NCBI GenBank assembly: GCA_021432635.1
Contig: MU270015.1
Span: 848,216-912,215, forward strand
Direction: 5' to 3'
DNA length: 64,000 bases
Origin: Thozetella sp. PMI_491
Lineage: Eukaryota; Ascomycota; Sordariomycetes; Chaetosphaeriales; Chaetosphaeriaceae
Shown: positions 45,062-57,096 of the stretch, piece after piece
How positions within the stretch are numbered: the stretch's first letter is position 1
How the letters are laid out: each line of letters starts with the position of its first letter
The notes under the pieces: model-generated
The model's input: only the letters and a program-made list of their open reading frames with translations
What the model was told of the DNA's origin: nothing
Database searches by the model: none
Translations under genes and position numbers: made by a program

Positions 45062-46384
45062 ATGGGGCACTATCCAAACATGCCTCTCGAAATAATTACA
45101 GTAAGCTACACTCCGCTCCCTGATGGCTACGCAGGATTCGCCGATATTAATTCATCTTAGATAGGCGGCTCCTTGGCTGGCATGATGGCTTCTATTCCTC
45201 TACGTCGTCTGGGGCACAACGTCCGCATCATGGAGCGCGCTTCAACCTCACTCCTCCACGACCAAGGCGCCGGGATTGTAGCAGGCGGCGACATTCAAAT
45301 GTTTCTGGATCAGTATGACCGTACACAGACACCTATCGCGGTGAAAAGTCACCAACGGTTGTATTTCGCTGATAAAAGCGGCGACCATATCCGGCGAGAG
45401 AATACGCCTCAGCGAATGAGTAGTTGGGACCTTATCTACCACATCTGTCGCGCAAATTTCGACCGGTACAAAAGCGATTACATAAAGGAGTATGACCTGA
45501 GCGTTGACGTCCCCGGCGAGGGAACGGCGAGCTACGAATACGGCCGTCTCGTAACCAGTATACACGAAGACGGAGATCGGGTCAGAGTATCGTACAAGAG
45601 CACAGTACCAGGAGACGAGGACAAACCACTGCAGTATGCCACGGCCGATTTCGTCGTCATTGCAGACGGTGCCTCATCGACTGTCCGCAAAGCCCTCTGC
45701 CCTTCCGCGCCCGAGAGGACATATGCCGGATATGTAGCATTTCGAGGAACTGTTCCCGAATCGGAGCTTTCTCCTGAAGCTAAAGCCGTCTTCGTCGGCC
45801 GATTTCCTTTCTACCAGACATCTGGAAGCCAAATTCTCGCATACGCGGTCCCGGGTCGCTTGGGAATTCTGGAAACGGGCCAAAGGTTGATTAACTGGGT
45901 GTGGTATGTTAATGTTCCAGGGAGCTCCGATCAGTTCCGGATCATCATGACGGACAAATTTGGAATCACTCATCGGTGGACATTGCCAACTGGCGGACAT
46001 ATGAGTACCGACGTTTGGGAAACGCAAAAAAAGGCTGCGGAAGAGAACCTGCCGCCGCAGTTCGCAGAGCTGGTGCTGAAGACCACCGCTCCATTTGTAC
46101 AGGCCATCACGGACCTGGCGCCTCCGAACGACGACAAGTGCTGGGTACTTGGCGGGAGGGGTGTCATTGTAGGAGATGCACTCGCTGGATTCCGGCCGCA
46201 TACTGCGGCGAGCACGGCGCAGGCTGCAATGCACGCGATGCTCCTAGGACGCGTATTTGGCGGAGAGATGGAGCGGGATCACTATGAGAGAACCGTTATC
46301 CAATTTGCGAAACACACGCAGCGTTCCGGTGTCCTCATGGGAAATCGGAGTCAGTTTGGACAAGAACCTCCGAGGGTCAACTAA
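45062..46384 (+). CDS. FAD-dependent monooxygenase, 2,6-dihydroxypyridine-hydroxylase-like, 420 aa
   Basis: This aromatic ring hydroxylase has the PHBH fold. Exons: 45062-45100 and 45161-46384, with a 60-nt intron (GTAAGC to TTAG). After splicing the N-terminus reads MGHYPNMPLEIITIGGSLAG, supplying the FAD-binding IGGSLAGM (residues 14-21), then RLGHNVRIMERA and GAGIVAGGDIQMFL. The middle has VIADGASSTVRKAL and TYAGYVAFRGTVPESELS, and later ILAYAVPGR and NWVWYVNVP. The C-terminal flavin motif is GRGVIVGDALAGFRPHTAAST. That spacing and TYAGYVxxRG are typical of 2,6-dihydroxypyridine 3-hydroxylase and its fungal relatives, which hydroxylate an electron-rich ring. It is about 1 kb from the DsbA-like gene on the same strand, with a triple CACGTG array upstream. 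The substrate is unknown. Confidence 0.88.
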
Positions 46385-47031
46385 GTTGTTATATCTGAAG
46401 TTCTTATGAATATGAGTTTCGCCTTAGTAAACTGCCAGCTCAGAGTAGCTATCACGCCAATCACACCGGAATGGACGTTCTAGCGAAGTGGTTAGTACAT
46501 ATAATTTGAATCTTCCTGTTCGAATGTTTTCGTTGCAACATCCGTTAATCCGCCCTGTATCCTCTTCGGAAGACTGCAGCTGGGAGCGTTAGTCACCAGC
46601 TGACGTGAAGGAAACTCGGGGTGTTGGCTTGTGGCAGCGACTTCTCGCATACATACTTTCTGCAAGGAGTGAGTCAGCCTTCTAGTTATATTATAGTCTG
46701 GTAGGCTGCTATTGTTTCGCAGACTGTCATCCACAAGCATATGCACAATGCAAACCCCCTTGTAGCTGGGTCATGGAAACATCAGCAAATACCTTCGCAC
46801 TACTGCTCAGTGGAGAAAGATTTCGACGTTATCAGATAGTTAGAGAAGCGTTCAGACTGGTCAGGGGCCATCAATCACGGTATTGGAGACTCATAGTTCG
46901 GAGATATAAAATACTAAAGTGTCCCGGCTGGAACAGCGAGTAGATAGGCCGATGCTTCAACCAACTGTGATAACCGGAATATTCTAATATTAAAGATTGT
47001 TGAAATCTCTAATCTCTTCAAAACAGTATCA
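46385..47031. other. Intergenic, contains a tRNA-like relic
   Basis: Mixed DNA. A minus frame at 46492-46746 is unsupported. The tRNA-like segment is listed separately. Confidence 0.4.
46477..46535 (+). other. tRNA-like relic, perhaps tRNA-Gln derived
   Basis: TAGCGAAGTGG (46481-46491) fits the A-box consensus TRGYNNARNNG. It is followed by TTAGTACA, an anticodon-like ATTTGAATC (TTG) and TGTTCGAAT, a weak B box. The order recalls a eukaryotic tRNA-Gln(UUG). The anticodon-to-T-arm spacing is several bases too short and the acceptor arms do not pair, so it is not a functional tRNA. It may be a SINE head or a chance match. Confidence 0.22.
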
Positions 47032-47717
47032 ATGGCGGTCCATATGTTAGATTTCGTTATTATTGGAAGTAAGTAGTGCCCCAGACGACTCCTTTCGCAT
47101 AGTTACGCTGTCCGTCTGTCCGAAATATAGGGTTAACCAAGGCGAATTCCATCTAGGCGGCCCAGCAGAGGCCCTGCTCGCATATCGGTTAGCGTCTTGC
47201 CCTTCAGCACCGACTGTGCTGCTCCCTGAAGCTGGCGGCCCTGCTCCAAGCCCTGAATACCTTCGCAATCTTGTGGCACCGTTTATCTCAGGTCTGCTGA
47301 CTGGCGAGGGGCGCCACTCATCGACCTCAACTATCTCGGAGACGAGAGAGTTTCGACCTGGCTTGTGCTGTGGCCCGAACACGCCTTGTTCTAGATATAG
47401 TAGCCAAGACGCCTTTTCTATCAAACAACATTATCGGATTACCCGACGAGCCCGCGTCGGACAGCGATGAAGCTATAACCTCGTTTATACGTAATGGGCT
47501 TTCTACTGGGTGGCATTTTGCGAGCACGGCACGCATGGGTGCATCGGATGACGACGGAAGAGTCGTCGATACCTCGTTCCGAGTCCGAGAGCTTGAAAAC
47601 TTGCACGTCGTCGACATGAGCGTGGCGCTGTTAATGCCCAGCTGTCATGTTACTAGCTTCGCGTATCTTACTGGGGCGTGGGCAGCAGAACAGCTGGAAG
47701 GAGAATACTCGCTATAA
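47032..47717 (+). pseudogene. GMC oxidoreductase with large internal deletion
   Basis: The start reads MAVHMLDFVIIGS and, after an 88-nt intron (47069-47156, GTAAGT to TCTAG), continues GPAEALLAYRLASCPSAPTV then LLPEAGGPAPSP. That is the FAD-binding N-terminus of a glucose-methanol-choline oxidoreductase. At about 47265 it jumps, in another frame, to GTVYLRSADWRGAPLIDLNY LGDER, which belongs about 400 residues later in the family. A third frame from about 47355 gives TGWHFASTARMGASDDDG and the C-terminal VVDMSV signature, ending at 47717. So about two thirds of the enzyme is missing and two frame changes remain. It is dead as a flavoenzyme. It marks that an alcohol/sugar oxidase once stood beside the monooxygenase. 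Confidence 0.7.
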
Positions 47718-48535
47718 TGATGGGACGACAGATACATACGTGTTAGACTACGTGAGGTATATGGAACTCCAAATGATGTAATTGCAGGATGTCCTGCCGA
47801 AATAGTAACCGCCTTCGCTCGGAAGCATTAAGAAGGTTGTCTCGGTAATCGGAAGGTTGATCCGCCAACCCCACACCAAACGCGCCGTCGGTATCCACAG
47901 CCCTGCAGGTTGATGACAGAAATTAGCCAATGGATAACCAGTCCCTCTCGCCACAACATAGGCGACTATTCCACTATTGGCAACCGCTTGTTACAACCGG
48001 CTGCCAAGAGTCATGCAGGGTATTAATCAGCCACCAGAGCTAGTTGTCTAGGTCCATCTTCACATCCCTTGCAACGAGCTGGGATCGGCACCGCTAAAGC
48101 TGCCCTCGATTTCTCCGAATACAAGGTCCTCACCATTACTTAAATAACAGGCCTTGCCAGCCACATAACAGCTCCCTAGTTACTACAGGTGGGAATGTAC
48201 TTATGTAAGTATACTTGCGTCAGGGTTGATGCTAGCTTAGATCACTCTACTTATACTAGGCCGCTCCCTTGGTCTCATTAGAATAGCTAATTAAGACCCT
48301 GCGTACTAGAATATTTGCATCTTGTTCTTGTAGTCTTGCGATACGTTTTCATCCAGACTCATTCACCACAAACTCTTGCCAGCCATAAAGTCGCTCGCCT
48401 ATATCGTGAGCTGAAAGGTCAACAATCTGTGATACTTGGCCGAGAACGGTCTGTATAGGCCGTCTTACAGAGAGAGCAAGCCTACTTGAATATCCCGCAA
48501 AGTGGCTATCTCGGCTTCTGGCCAGTCCGGTTATC
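47718..48535. other. Intergenic before the bZIP gene
   Basis: No supported frame. A TTATGTAAGTATACTTGC imperfect palindrome (about 48202-48219) is the only structure I see. The promoter of the bZIP gene should lie in the right half. Confidence 0.4.
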
Positions 48536-50322
48536 ATGGTTCATGCTTCCGGTGATGAGCCGAATGCAAGCTATGAGTGTCCTCGGGATGACGAGACGTG
48601 GGTGGTCAGTGGGGCACATTCAAAGTTGCGAAGAAAGGTACAAAATCGACTCAACCAAAGGGCTTCGCGTAAGTATATAGTGAGGACAAGCACGTTCCGG
48701 CGGGCGTACATGTTGACACGAAACAGGAAAGCGGAAGGCACACGTCAAGAAACAAATCCAGCAAAGGCTATCAACAACTAAGTCGAAGCTATCCGTGAGA
48801 CCGCTAAGACCAAAGATAGCACGATCTCCGGGATTCGAGCCGGAACAAATCGATCAAGCCCCAGAGGAGGCGACCGAAAACGTATCAATTCCAGTTATCG
48901 GTGCCGATGCGACACGCTACTATTGCTCCTATGAAGACGACATAGCCGTAGATTGGCCCGCCACTGTGCTGGCCCCCTTATCGATCAGTGCCTTACAAGG
49001 GCTGTCGCCTTCACTAGACGATTACCACGCACGGAAGAACTTTTTCTTAGGTACCTCTCTTTTATTTCCAACACGTAGTCCTGTTGGTGCCTACACTTTC
49101 ACTAACCACTATTTAGCATATTCACTCAGATGGCCAAAATACGGCGTAGCTACTTTCCAAGGCAAAGAGCCACTTGGACTCAGGCTTTTCCGAAGCTGCA
49201 TTTCAGATCCTTTGCTCCTTGACACCGTCATTGCGGGTATAGCCATTTATCGGCTGATTGGCCAAAACCACTCCGAAGACGTAAAAACGCTATGGAAGGC
49301 ACAGATCCGAGTATCACGATCTGTACGATGGTATTTGGCAGCTGGAGTCTTGACTGATGCTGTAATCAACGCAGTACGGCTGTTGGGACTTCGGAGCCCC
49401 ATTGGTCTGTCTCAAAGCACTCCTCAAATTGGCCGTTTCAAGAGCCTCGGAATCGAGCAGCTTGGTGGGCTCGATCTAGAGGGCCAATTAGAGTACGCCG
49501 AGGAACACTATAATGTTTTCACGGTACTATTAAAGGCCTATGGCATTGAGAAAATTCGGCTTGTTGGCGTAGGCGAAAAAATCAATAGAACTGATCTGAT
49601 CAGGGCGAGTATCAAGCTTGGACATCCCTCGGTAAGTCGAGATATGATCAATTCTAGTTTCACTGCAGTAGCTAACAAGACAGTTTGACTTGTGTAAGCC
49701 GTTTCGGCTTGTGCTGGAAGACTTAAACGCTAGAAGACGTCCCCTGACCAGCATGCTTTTGTTCCGAGTCAACAAACACTTCAAAGAGATCCTGCTGGAT
49801 CTCAGGCTATGCTGCAAACTGCTTGACGAGATGTACGATCGCATTAGTGCTGGCTGTCCTCGTAAAGATGGCATGTTGGCATACTACAGGGATATAGTAC
49901 AGTATCGACTCCTCAGCCTGCCATGCGGTTGCACCGAAATGGAAATCGCGCGGTTGGCATCTTTAGTATTCACATATGGTGTGACCCACCCCATGGTGCG
50001 GCCGGAGCCTCTCCGGAAAGCTGTCAGATTACTGTCGCAGAGCCTTCGCATGCAGCGCTATACCTACGGGCAAAGTGCCGAGTTTCTATTTTGGGCCGCG
50101 ATGGTGGGAGCGCTAGGTACAAATCCCGAAGCCGAAGAGGAGGCCCTGTTCCAATATTTTGTGGATGAGATATCAGCCTCGAGAAAAAGGCTGAATCTCT
50201 CGACGTGGCAAAGTGCAGTCGCGGTGCTGAAAGGGTTTATTTGGCTAGACAGGGCTTGCAATGAAGGGGCACGTATTATCTGGACTAAATTCTGTGGCAC
50301 CAAGGGAGATAATGAAGAGTAA
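48536..50322 (+). CDS. Zipperless bZIP regulator with large unknown domain, 558 aa
   Basis: Exons by hand: 48536-48668, 48727-49631 and 49684-50322; lengths sum to 559 codons. Splicing intron 1 (GTAAGT to AACAG, 58 nt) completes a bZIP basic region at residues 29-48: SKLRRKVQNRLNQRASRKRK, with the invariant N-x7-R spacing (Asn37, Arg45). No heptad leucines follow (HVKKQIQQRLSTTKSKLS), so it is a basic region without a proper zipper, as in the fungal bZIP-like proteins that carry an uncharacterised C-terminal domain. The next 480 residues form a mostly helical domain that I do not recognise (LFPTRSPVGAYTFTNHYLAY, then later MEIARLASLVFTYGVTHPMV). Intron 2 is 52 nt (GTAAGT to GACAG). It is probably a nuclear regulator and may act on the oxidoreductase genes to its left. 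Confidence 0.78.
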
Positions 50323-53300
50323 TAGCGAGATACCGAGATATTTATTATTCATTAGAGATCCATTGGAGATAGAAGCTACAAATTACAGTAGTATATAACT
50401 ATGCTGAAAATATTTAGCTTCATATCGTGTGACCTAATCAAGGTTGACCCCGCAGGTAGAGGAGGAAGTTATAAGAGGTAGGGCAGCATTTATCGTCTTA
50501 AACGAGATAGAGAGAACGACAATACGGTCGACAGGGCTTTATTCCACACCAAGCGCTGCCACAGGCTGCAAGATTGCTAGGAAGGCTACACAAGGCACAT
50601 TTCTTGTCAGTAACTCGTAAAGTTAAAGTGATTGACAGAGGTAATCTGGAAAGGTGGGCAACTATTTCTGCAGTGTTGAAAAACGCCTCAGGTTTACGAA
50701 AGAACTGTCATCAGCCGCCGTGAACACGTATTATCCGGTCATCTTGCAGGCCGCTGTGCAAAAGGACTCCGGCGGTTGGTGTCATCTTCCATGGCCGTCT
50801 GGCGGTAGTGTCAGCATCATTAAGGCGGAAGAGATTAGCGACTCGCAGCAATTTCTTTCGGATAGCTGTAGAAAGGTGTTCCCGTATTAACCAAAAAAAA
50901 AAAAAAGAAAAAAAAGAAAAGAAAAGGAAGTGGCCAAAGGCGGCGGTGAGGGGTACGGTGCCGTCAAATTTTGCGAGCATTGACATCGGAGACGTGCTTT
51001 ACAATTAGGTGTACAGCCGCGCGGCCCTACAGCATTGCAGCATCAATCAATGTGTGGGTGGGCCCTGGAATCGCAGCTGTACCTAAACTCGCGCTTACAC
51101 TTGAGCAGAATGCTTAGCATCTCGACGCGCTCTATTGACTAATCTACAATACTATATTTCTAGCATATAGGCCGGGGATTTAATTTATAACTTGGCGCTA
51201 AAAATGAACTAATTACCTGCATTTTCCCTTAAATCGTCTAACAAGCAGTCTGTATATAATAAAAATTAGCCAAACTATTCTCACTTTACTGACTGCGAGG
51301 TTTGGGCTATCCTGAGCTCAGCTCGATCTTTGACTGAGGCGCCTGCGCTTAGACCGTGCATGAGCTCGGCCCTACTCTACGCATCAAGATAGTAAACATT
51401 GGGAGAGTAAATTTCGACCAGTCTCGACACAGCTTGGCTTATACAAGAATGGCTTATACAAGATATATATTGCGGCTGGGCTTGTGCCGCCGGCAGTAGT
51501 TGCTATACGCTGCGCCACGAGAGGTCTGTGACGTATCTCGGAACTTTCATCTCCCACCTAAAAAGCACGAACTCTCTCTGTTTCAAGTAACATGAAACTC
51601 AACTCTCTTATCCTAGTTCTAGCTCAGCTCTGTAATATTTCTTTGGTCTTTATTATGAAGGCCTATAAAACACACTTGATTAAAATGCTCTACACTTAGA
51701 TATTAGCTTTCTCGATAAACGCCTAAATATATACTCTATTAACATATTAGTGTGGGGACACTAGTGGTTAAAGCCCCCCTACCCCATTTTGTATAATTAG
51801 CTAGGAAGGCTAATTAGCCATATAAAATCACAGCACTTTGCAAGAGTCCTGATCTTTAGAGAGGAAGTAATCTCTTTCTTTCCCGAAGTTTTGAGAGCAA
51901 GTATATTAAAGCTGTATTTTAACGTTAAAACTAATATCACAGGGCTTTGCTCTATTATTACACTATGATCAGGGTCTAGAGCTTCCTAGTGTCTTAAATA
52001 AATACCTGTCAACTACTATGGCTAAGCTACTTATCAGGCCCTACCTTAGACTAGTGGTTGCTAGAAGTTGGATTGGTACATAGATTGTAGCGATTAGACT
52101 AGAGGCAGTGGCAGTAGATTCTGTTTAGTGGTTTTGTTACACTGAGCACTCTTTATTAATATTTAACACTCATAACTCCGCTGCTATCACTTTTCGCTCT
52201 ACCTAATCGTTTAAAAAGAGTTATTAAGAGAATCTTGGCAATAATATAATATATTACTCTAATATTATATTTTAAGCTAAGACCTCTTTAAATACCTTTT
52301 ATATAACTCTAGACTAATAGTACTAATATTATACAAGGTAATTTATCTTTAGCAAGCCTTAAAGGCTAGGCTGCACACACAGAAAAAATGAAAAACCGTT
52401 AATCTATACAGTAGATACAATACCTAGTATCTCTAAGCACAGCGAAATATTAATATTATAACAATAATAATAATAATTAATAAAAGTTTGGTAAAAGTGA
52501 ACAGTATAACAGTAGTTTATAATTATAATAATAGTTATGCAAGTATTAATAGTAAAGTATTAATAAATAGGTTAATATTTAGAGGGGATAAGAAAGGAGA
52601 GAGAGGGAGAGAACTAGTTTTATAGATAAGGTAAAGCGATAAGAAAACAAAGTAAATAATAGGCTATAAATAAATAATAGTTAAAGAACAATAATAAGGT
52701 GTATAAAAGTGAATAATAGTCTATAGAGGCCTGATTAAGGCCTAGCCAGAGGATTATAGAGCTCCCCTCCTTCACTTATCACTATATAAGACAGGCTTAA
52801 ATACAATAGATACTATATCAGGCGGCTCCCGCTAAGCTAAAGTTAAGAAAACAACGCAGCATTATTTTTCGAAGTTAAGATTAGATAGACAGAGATAACG
52901 GAAATATCTCACCCTCTAGCTCTTTTTTACTTTTCAGTACCCTCACCAGCTGGCTTGGTTCCCGATACCTAGAAAATACGACAGTCGAGTTAGTTCTGCC
53001 TCAGGCAAAGCAGTTGGTGAAGTGCATTTTCGTGCTGGATTGTAGCATGAAGCCGTCCGACAGGGAAATTGATTGGTGTTCATCTCGAGGCGTACGCCTC
53101 ACTGTGCCATTAGCGAATCAGGATAGCCAAAAGTATGGGGTTCTCTAAATTTTAGAGAACAGTATGCATTACAGCCTCAGGCAAGCAGTTAGCCCCTGGA
53201 GGTTAATTGGTGCAACCGTATCGGATCGTTGGGCAGTGGTATAAATCGACCGAGTCCCACGACCTTGCTTTCGTTCTTTCCATCTCTTTTTTCATAACCT

Positions 53301-53430
53301 ACGACTCTTTCTCGATAGCTGAGCATTTCCTTCCCTTCCACGCGCCTAAACTTTCATTATATTACGTGTTGTTTTCGACCTGGGCGCAACTATATCACCA
53401 TCTTGTCAAATTTTCACGAATTCAGTAAAC
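50323..53430. other. Three-kilobase gene-poor region
   Basis: A plus frame of 78 codons at 50654-50890 has no motif. An adenine-rich run lies at about 50893-50930. From about 51160 to 52850 the DNA is AT-rich, gene-free and probably old transposon sequence; it includes dispersed-repeat copy D. The last 500 bases are the promoter of the C2H2 gene, with GGTATAAATC near 53236-53245 and a frame at 53207-53428 that is only its leader. Confidence 0.5.
52320..52475 (-). repeat. Dispersed repeat, short copy D
   Basis: Read in reverse it repeats the right end of copies A and B: CTGTGCTTAGAGATACTAGG, then TATTGTATCTACTGTATAGA, GCCTTTAAGGCTTGCTAAAG and ATAAATTACCTTGTATAATA. Nothing to the left of that block is shared. 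It is the best preserved of the four right ends. Confidence 0.65.
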
Positions 53431-55577
53431 ATGGAGTCGAATTCAGCAACCAAAGCGAACAGGGACGATGCTCCTTGGAAGCCTCCTACCTTGGTGAGTC
53501 TACATATAGAGAGGCCTCTATTATTTAAAACACCTGAGCTGACTATGTCTAATAATACTTTGCACGATAGGCTTTGGGCGATGACCTACCCGAGCTTCAA
53601 GAGGACCAAATCGAGCGCGTCCAGGATACCAGCCACTCTACTGCACAAGGATCGGAACAGATTCAGGACCTCAATCTTGGAATCATTCGTCCTCCAAACG
53701 ATCCCATCGAAGGGGCAGATGCAGTGACAGAGCTGTCGGAACTGTCCTCAGGGCATCTGTTCTCTGAGGCTACTTCGCAACTACGGGAAGATCGATGGGA
53801 TGCATCCGAGGCAATTCTTCCAACCATTGAGGAGAGCATTCCTAGTTCTCTAGCTAGTCTAGTCGACGAAATTAGCCCCGGCGAGCCCGGTGAGGTCCTC
53901 GATATCCGAGCCAACCGGCCAGCCGAATTGATAAAGCAGCTATTGGACAACATCATGGGAGTTCACCCGGAACGGTCCAGTAGCTTCAAGTCTGAACATG
54001 TTGCTGAAGCTTTTGCACCGAATCAGCATCAACTTCTTGTTCCATGGCACTTCGAGTTTTCGTGGAATTTCGGCCAACTCAATTTTGCCGGAGACGAATT
54101 CATCATCGGAAGCATGCCTTCTTCGTCGACCAAAGCGGACGCTACCATGTCTGAAGGACAACAAACAAATTTCTCGACACGGGTCCAAGATGTATCACAC
54201 CTAGCGGATATATTTAAAACCTTGGACATTTGCGATGTGGAAAACGCAGATGATATCTACTCCAAAGAAGCCAACCACAACTCTCAGGTATCCCCGGAAG
54301 TATATCCCAAGAACACATTCGTGTCATTCCAGGAGTCAATGGCAGCTTCAAGGCGAGAGTGGATTGCTAGACAGCTGCTTGATGCGTACTGGAGGAGCCA
54401 CGGCCCTGGCAGAACCAAAAGGCAAGACGGCAACGGAAAAGGAGCGACTGCCAGCACTCCCCGCTATTCTCCCTATGGCACCAGTGTAACCGGCCAATCA
54501 GCTCGCAGGTCAAATAACTCCAAGAGAACCCCTATTGGCGATAACTCCGAGGAAGGCGATGACGAAGACGACAACGGCAAGGAATCTGCCAAAGCAGCAT
54601 TTGAACCGGATCTCCGTTTCGTATGCCCATATCTCGTTCGCAGGCTAGAGGAAGTTCCCAAACAATGCCGATGGAGGTTTTCGAGGGTTTCTGCTGTCAA
54701 AGACCACCTGATCAAAATGCACCACGCTCTGCACTGCAATGTCTGTCTATTGGTTTTCAATAACCAGCAGCAACTTCGCGAACATGGAAAACTTCGATGC
54801 CAGCCAAGTTTGACAGCGGAACACGAGTTTCGGTCGTTTTACATGACGGATCAACAATATTTGGTGATCAAGGAACACTCTAACGGCTCGAAAAGAGACG
54901 AAGAGAGATGGAGAGATATTTACAGGCTCCTCTTCCCACATGATTATACATCATACTGCCCAAGTCCATACGTCAAGGATTTTCCCGCTGAGTCAAAACG
55001 ACGGATAGTTCGATTCATGACAGACTGTGCGCCGAGACTTTTCAGAGAATACGCAAGAATTTGGCAATCGGATCATAGATATTCTCCTTTTTTGCACGAA
55101 CATGACGTCCGAAATATTGCATGGAGGGTCTATTCAGAAGCTTTAGAAGCGGATTGGATCGCAGACTTGGGCGCTTCCAACATTACCGTCCTTACATACC
55201 AACATTTTGTGAATGGCACCAATGACGCCTATTCCACCCCAGAGTCGAGCAATGGCACATGCCAGTTTCCAACAAATGCTTATCACATGGGGGACAACTC
55301 GCTGCCTTCAAATGGAGGCTTAGGAAACACAATCGTCGCATCGTCCTTCATTTTCCAGCAGCCTCAGGCAATGGACACAATGGGGCATGTACCATATGAA
55401 GATCATCCACCCGCCCTGGCTTTAACTAGTATCGGGTGTCAAATGGGACAAATGGGAGGTCCAAATAATGGCGAAGCCGTTGATATTCTGGACCTCGGTT
55501 CCTGGGGTGGCACTTTTGAGGAAATGCTTGAAAGTGATGCGATCTTGCCTTGGGATGAATTTTCGCCTTCCAACTAG
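53431..55577 (+). CDS. C2H2 zinc-finger protein, 689 aa
   Basis: Exons: 53431-53493 (MESNSATKANRDDAPWKPPTL) and 53571-55577, with a 77-nt intron (GTGAGT to GATAG); lengths sum to 690 codons. Residues to about 350 are acidic, Ser/Thr-rich and probably disordered. Around residues 370-430 comes FVCPYLVRR, then a VKDHLIKMHH segment and CNVCLLVFNNQQQLREHGK. This is the fungal arrangement of a CPY...C...H...H finger next to a C-x2-C-x12-H finger. The C-terminus is low-complexity and ends EMLESDAILPWDEFSPSN, acidic and hydrophobic as in activation domains. A nuclear regulatory role is likely but targets are unknown. The gene is flanked on both sides by AT-rich gene-free DNA. Length and single short first intron are typical for such fungal proteins. 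Confidence 0.8.
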
Positions 55578-57096
55578 GTTCTTGCCCTCAGCAGGAGGGC
55601 TAGTATAGCGTGGCACAGGCAAAAGGGGTTTCTCTTATCTTTTCTTATCTCCTCATCATAGGGAAAAGCTAAGGAGGATTTCACTTTCTTGTGAGTTATA
55701 TTAGTGTTATTATCGACGCTGTGTAAAGGGTTGCTTAAAAATTAGATCAATAGCAGAAAGCTTAACGAAGCTGCGAGTTAAACTAAACCTTTCGCCACCC
55801 TGGCTCCTAATCTGTGTAACGCTGTACCTTAGTAGAGTTTGTGTGGGGAGGTCTATACTACCCGAAGAGGTGGAGAAAAAGTGGAGTTATAAGGGGTAGG
55901 TAGAGCTTGTTAATATTGTTTCTTAGAAATTGTTCTGGGAAATCTTACTAAATACTTAACCCGAGGTTAAAACGCTTAGCTTTTTAGGAATTTTTAGATT
56001 TACTTTATATACATGTTACGCAGTATTTAATCTTTCTCTAAGTTTTATCTTTTATTTTAATCTTACTTGTAGAATTGATTATAATCAGTTTTATTTCTTT
56101 ATAACTAATAATTAAAATATTTATTTTATTTCATAAATATAAAAATATAAGTGACTTAATATTAAGTGGAATTATTTTCATACGGTAATTTAATATATAA
56201 ATTTTATATTAAAGTAGAAGCTTATTAAATAATAAGAAAAGCACATGTATTTAAATCTATATTATATTAGCAGAGTAAATAGATTTTACAGTTATTCATA
56301 GTAGCTGAATATATTATATCGATAAATAATTAAGACTAGAATAATTTATTAAAAGTCTAGCTTTATTATATATCTTCTCGAGTTTTTATAGTGTTATTAT
56401 TATATAAAACTTAGAAAGTCTTTAAAACTCTAATAAAGACCTTGTATATAAATATCTTATAATAGAATTAGAATAGCTTATAGTGCTTATACCTATTGGA
56501 AAATTTTACCTATAGCGCTGAGCCAGACCCGTAAGGAATAACTACTAACAGTTGTGCACACTCATTTCCATGTTAAATAGGATGCTACAGTACCCAACAA
56601 CCCCGCAGCTAACCATAGCCCGGAGCTTATCTAAGCCTAGGGATTCTTCCTTCCGCTTTTGTTCTCAATTTTACGAGCAATGCTATAAATCCTGTCATTA
56701 TCGTCTAGAAAACACTCTCACTAATAGCAATATGTACTAGTGATAATTCGGACTATTTGGGCATAGTAATAGGAAATTAGATGGAGCATATAGCTAACCT
56801 GTAAATGGGCTATTGTTAAAAATCAGTACTAGTTAAAAACTCCAAACTTGGCTAGTATCAGAAATACTATTTGCACTGTTTGCCAACTGGGCACAGCTGT
56901 CTCCCCCGTTCCGGCTGCGTCCATCGCGTGACGGGGTGTTTATCGCAATACAATCGTCCGAAATCTCGCACGATATTTACGCGCGGCATAGTCTTGTTTA
57001 ACCGAGTCCTTATTCAAGCTACAACAGCTGAGACTGGATATCGCAACAAGATAATTAAGCTAGGTTGAGAGACATGTTGACAATTTCGCATCATAC
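55578..57096. other. AT-rich gene-free region
   Basis: AT content is very high from about 55920 to 56500, with no frames, and resembles RIP-mutated DNA, but no transposon motif could be read. Frames at 56552-56740 and 56871-57068 are unsupported. Confidence 0.5.

Noticed and set aside
53207-53428. 73-codon frame upstream of the C2H2 gene
   Set aside because: It lies in the promoter/leader between a TATA-like GGTATAAA and the ATG at 53431, and shows no motif.
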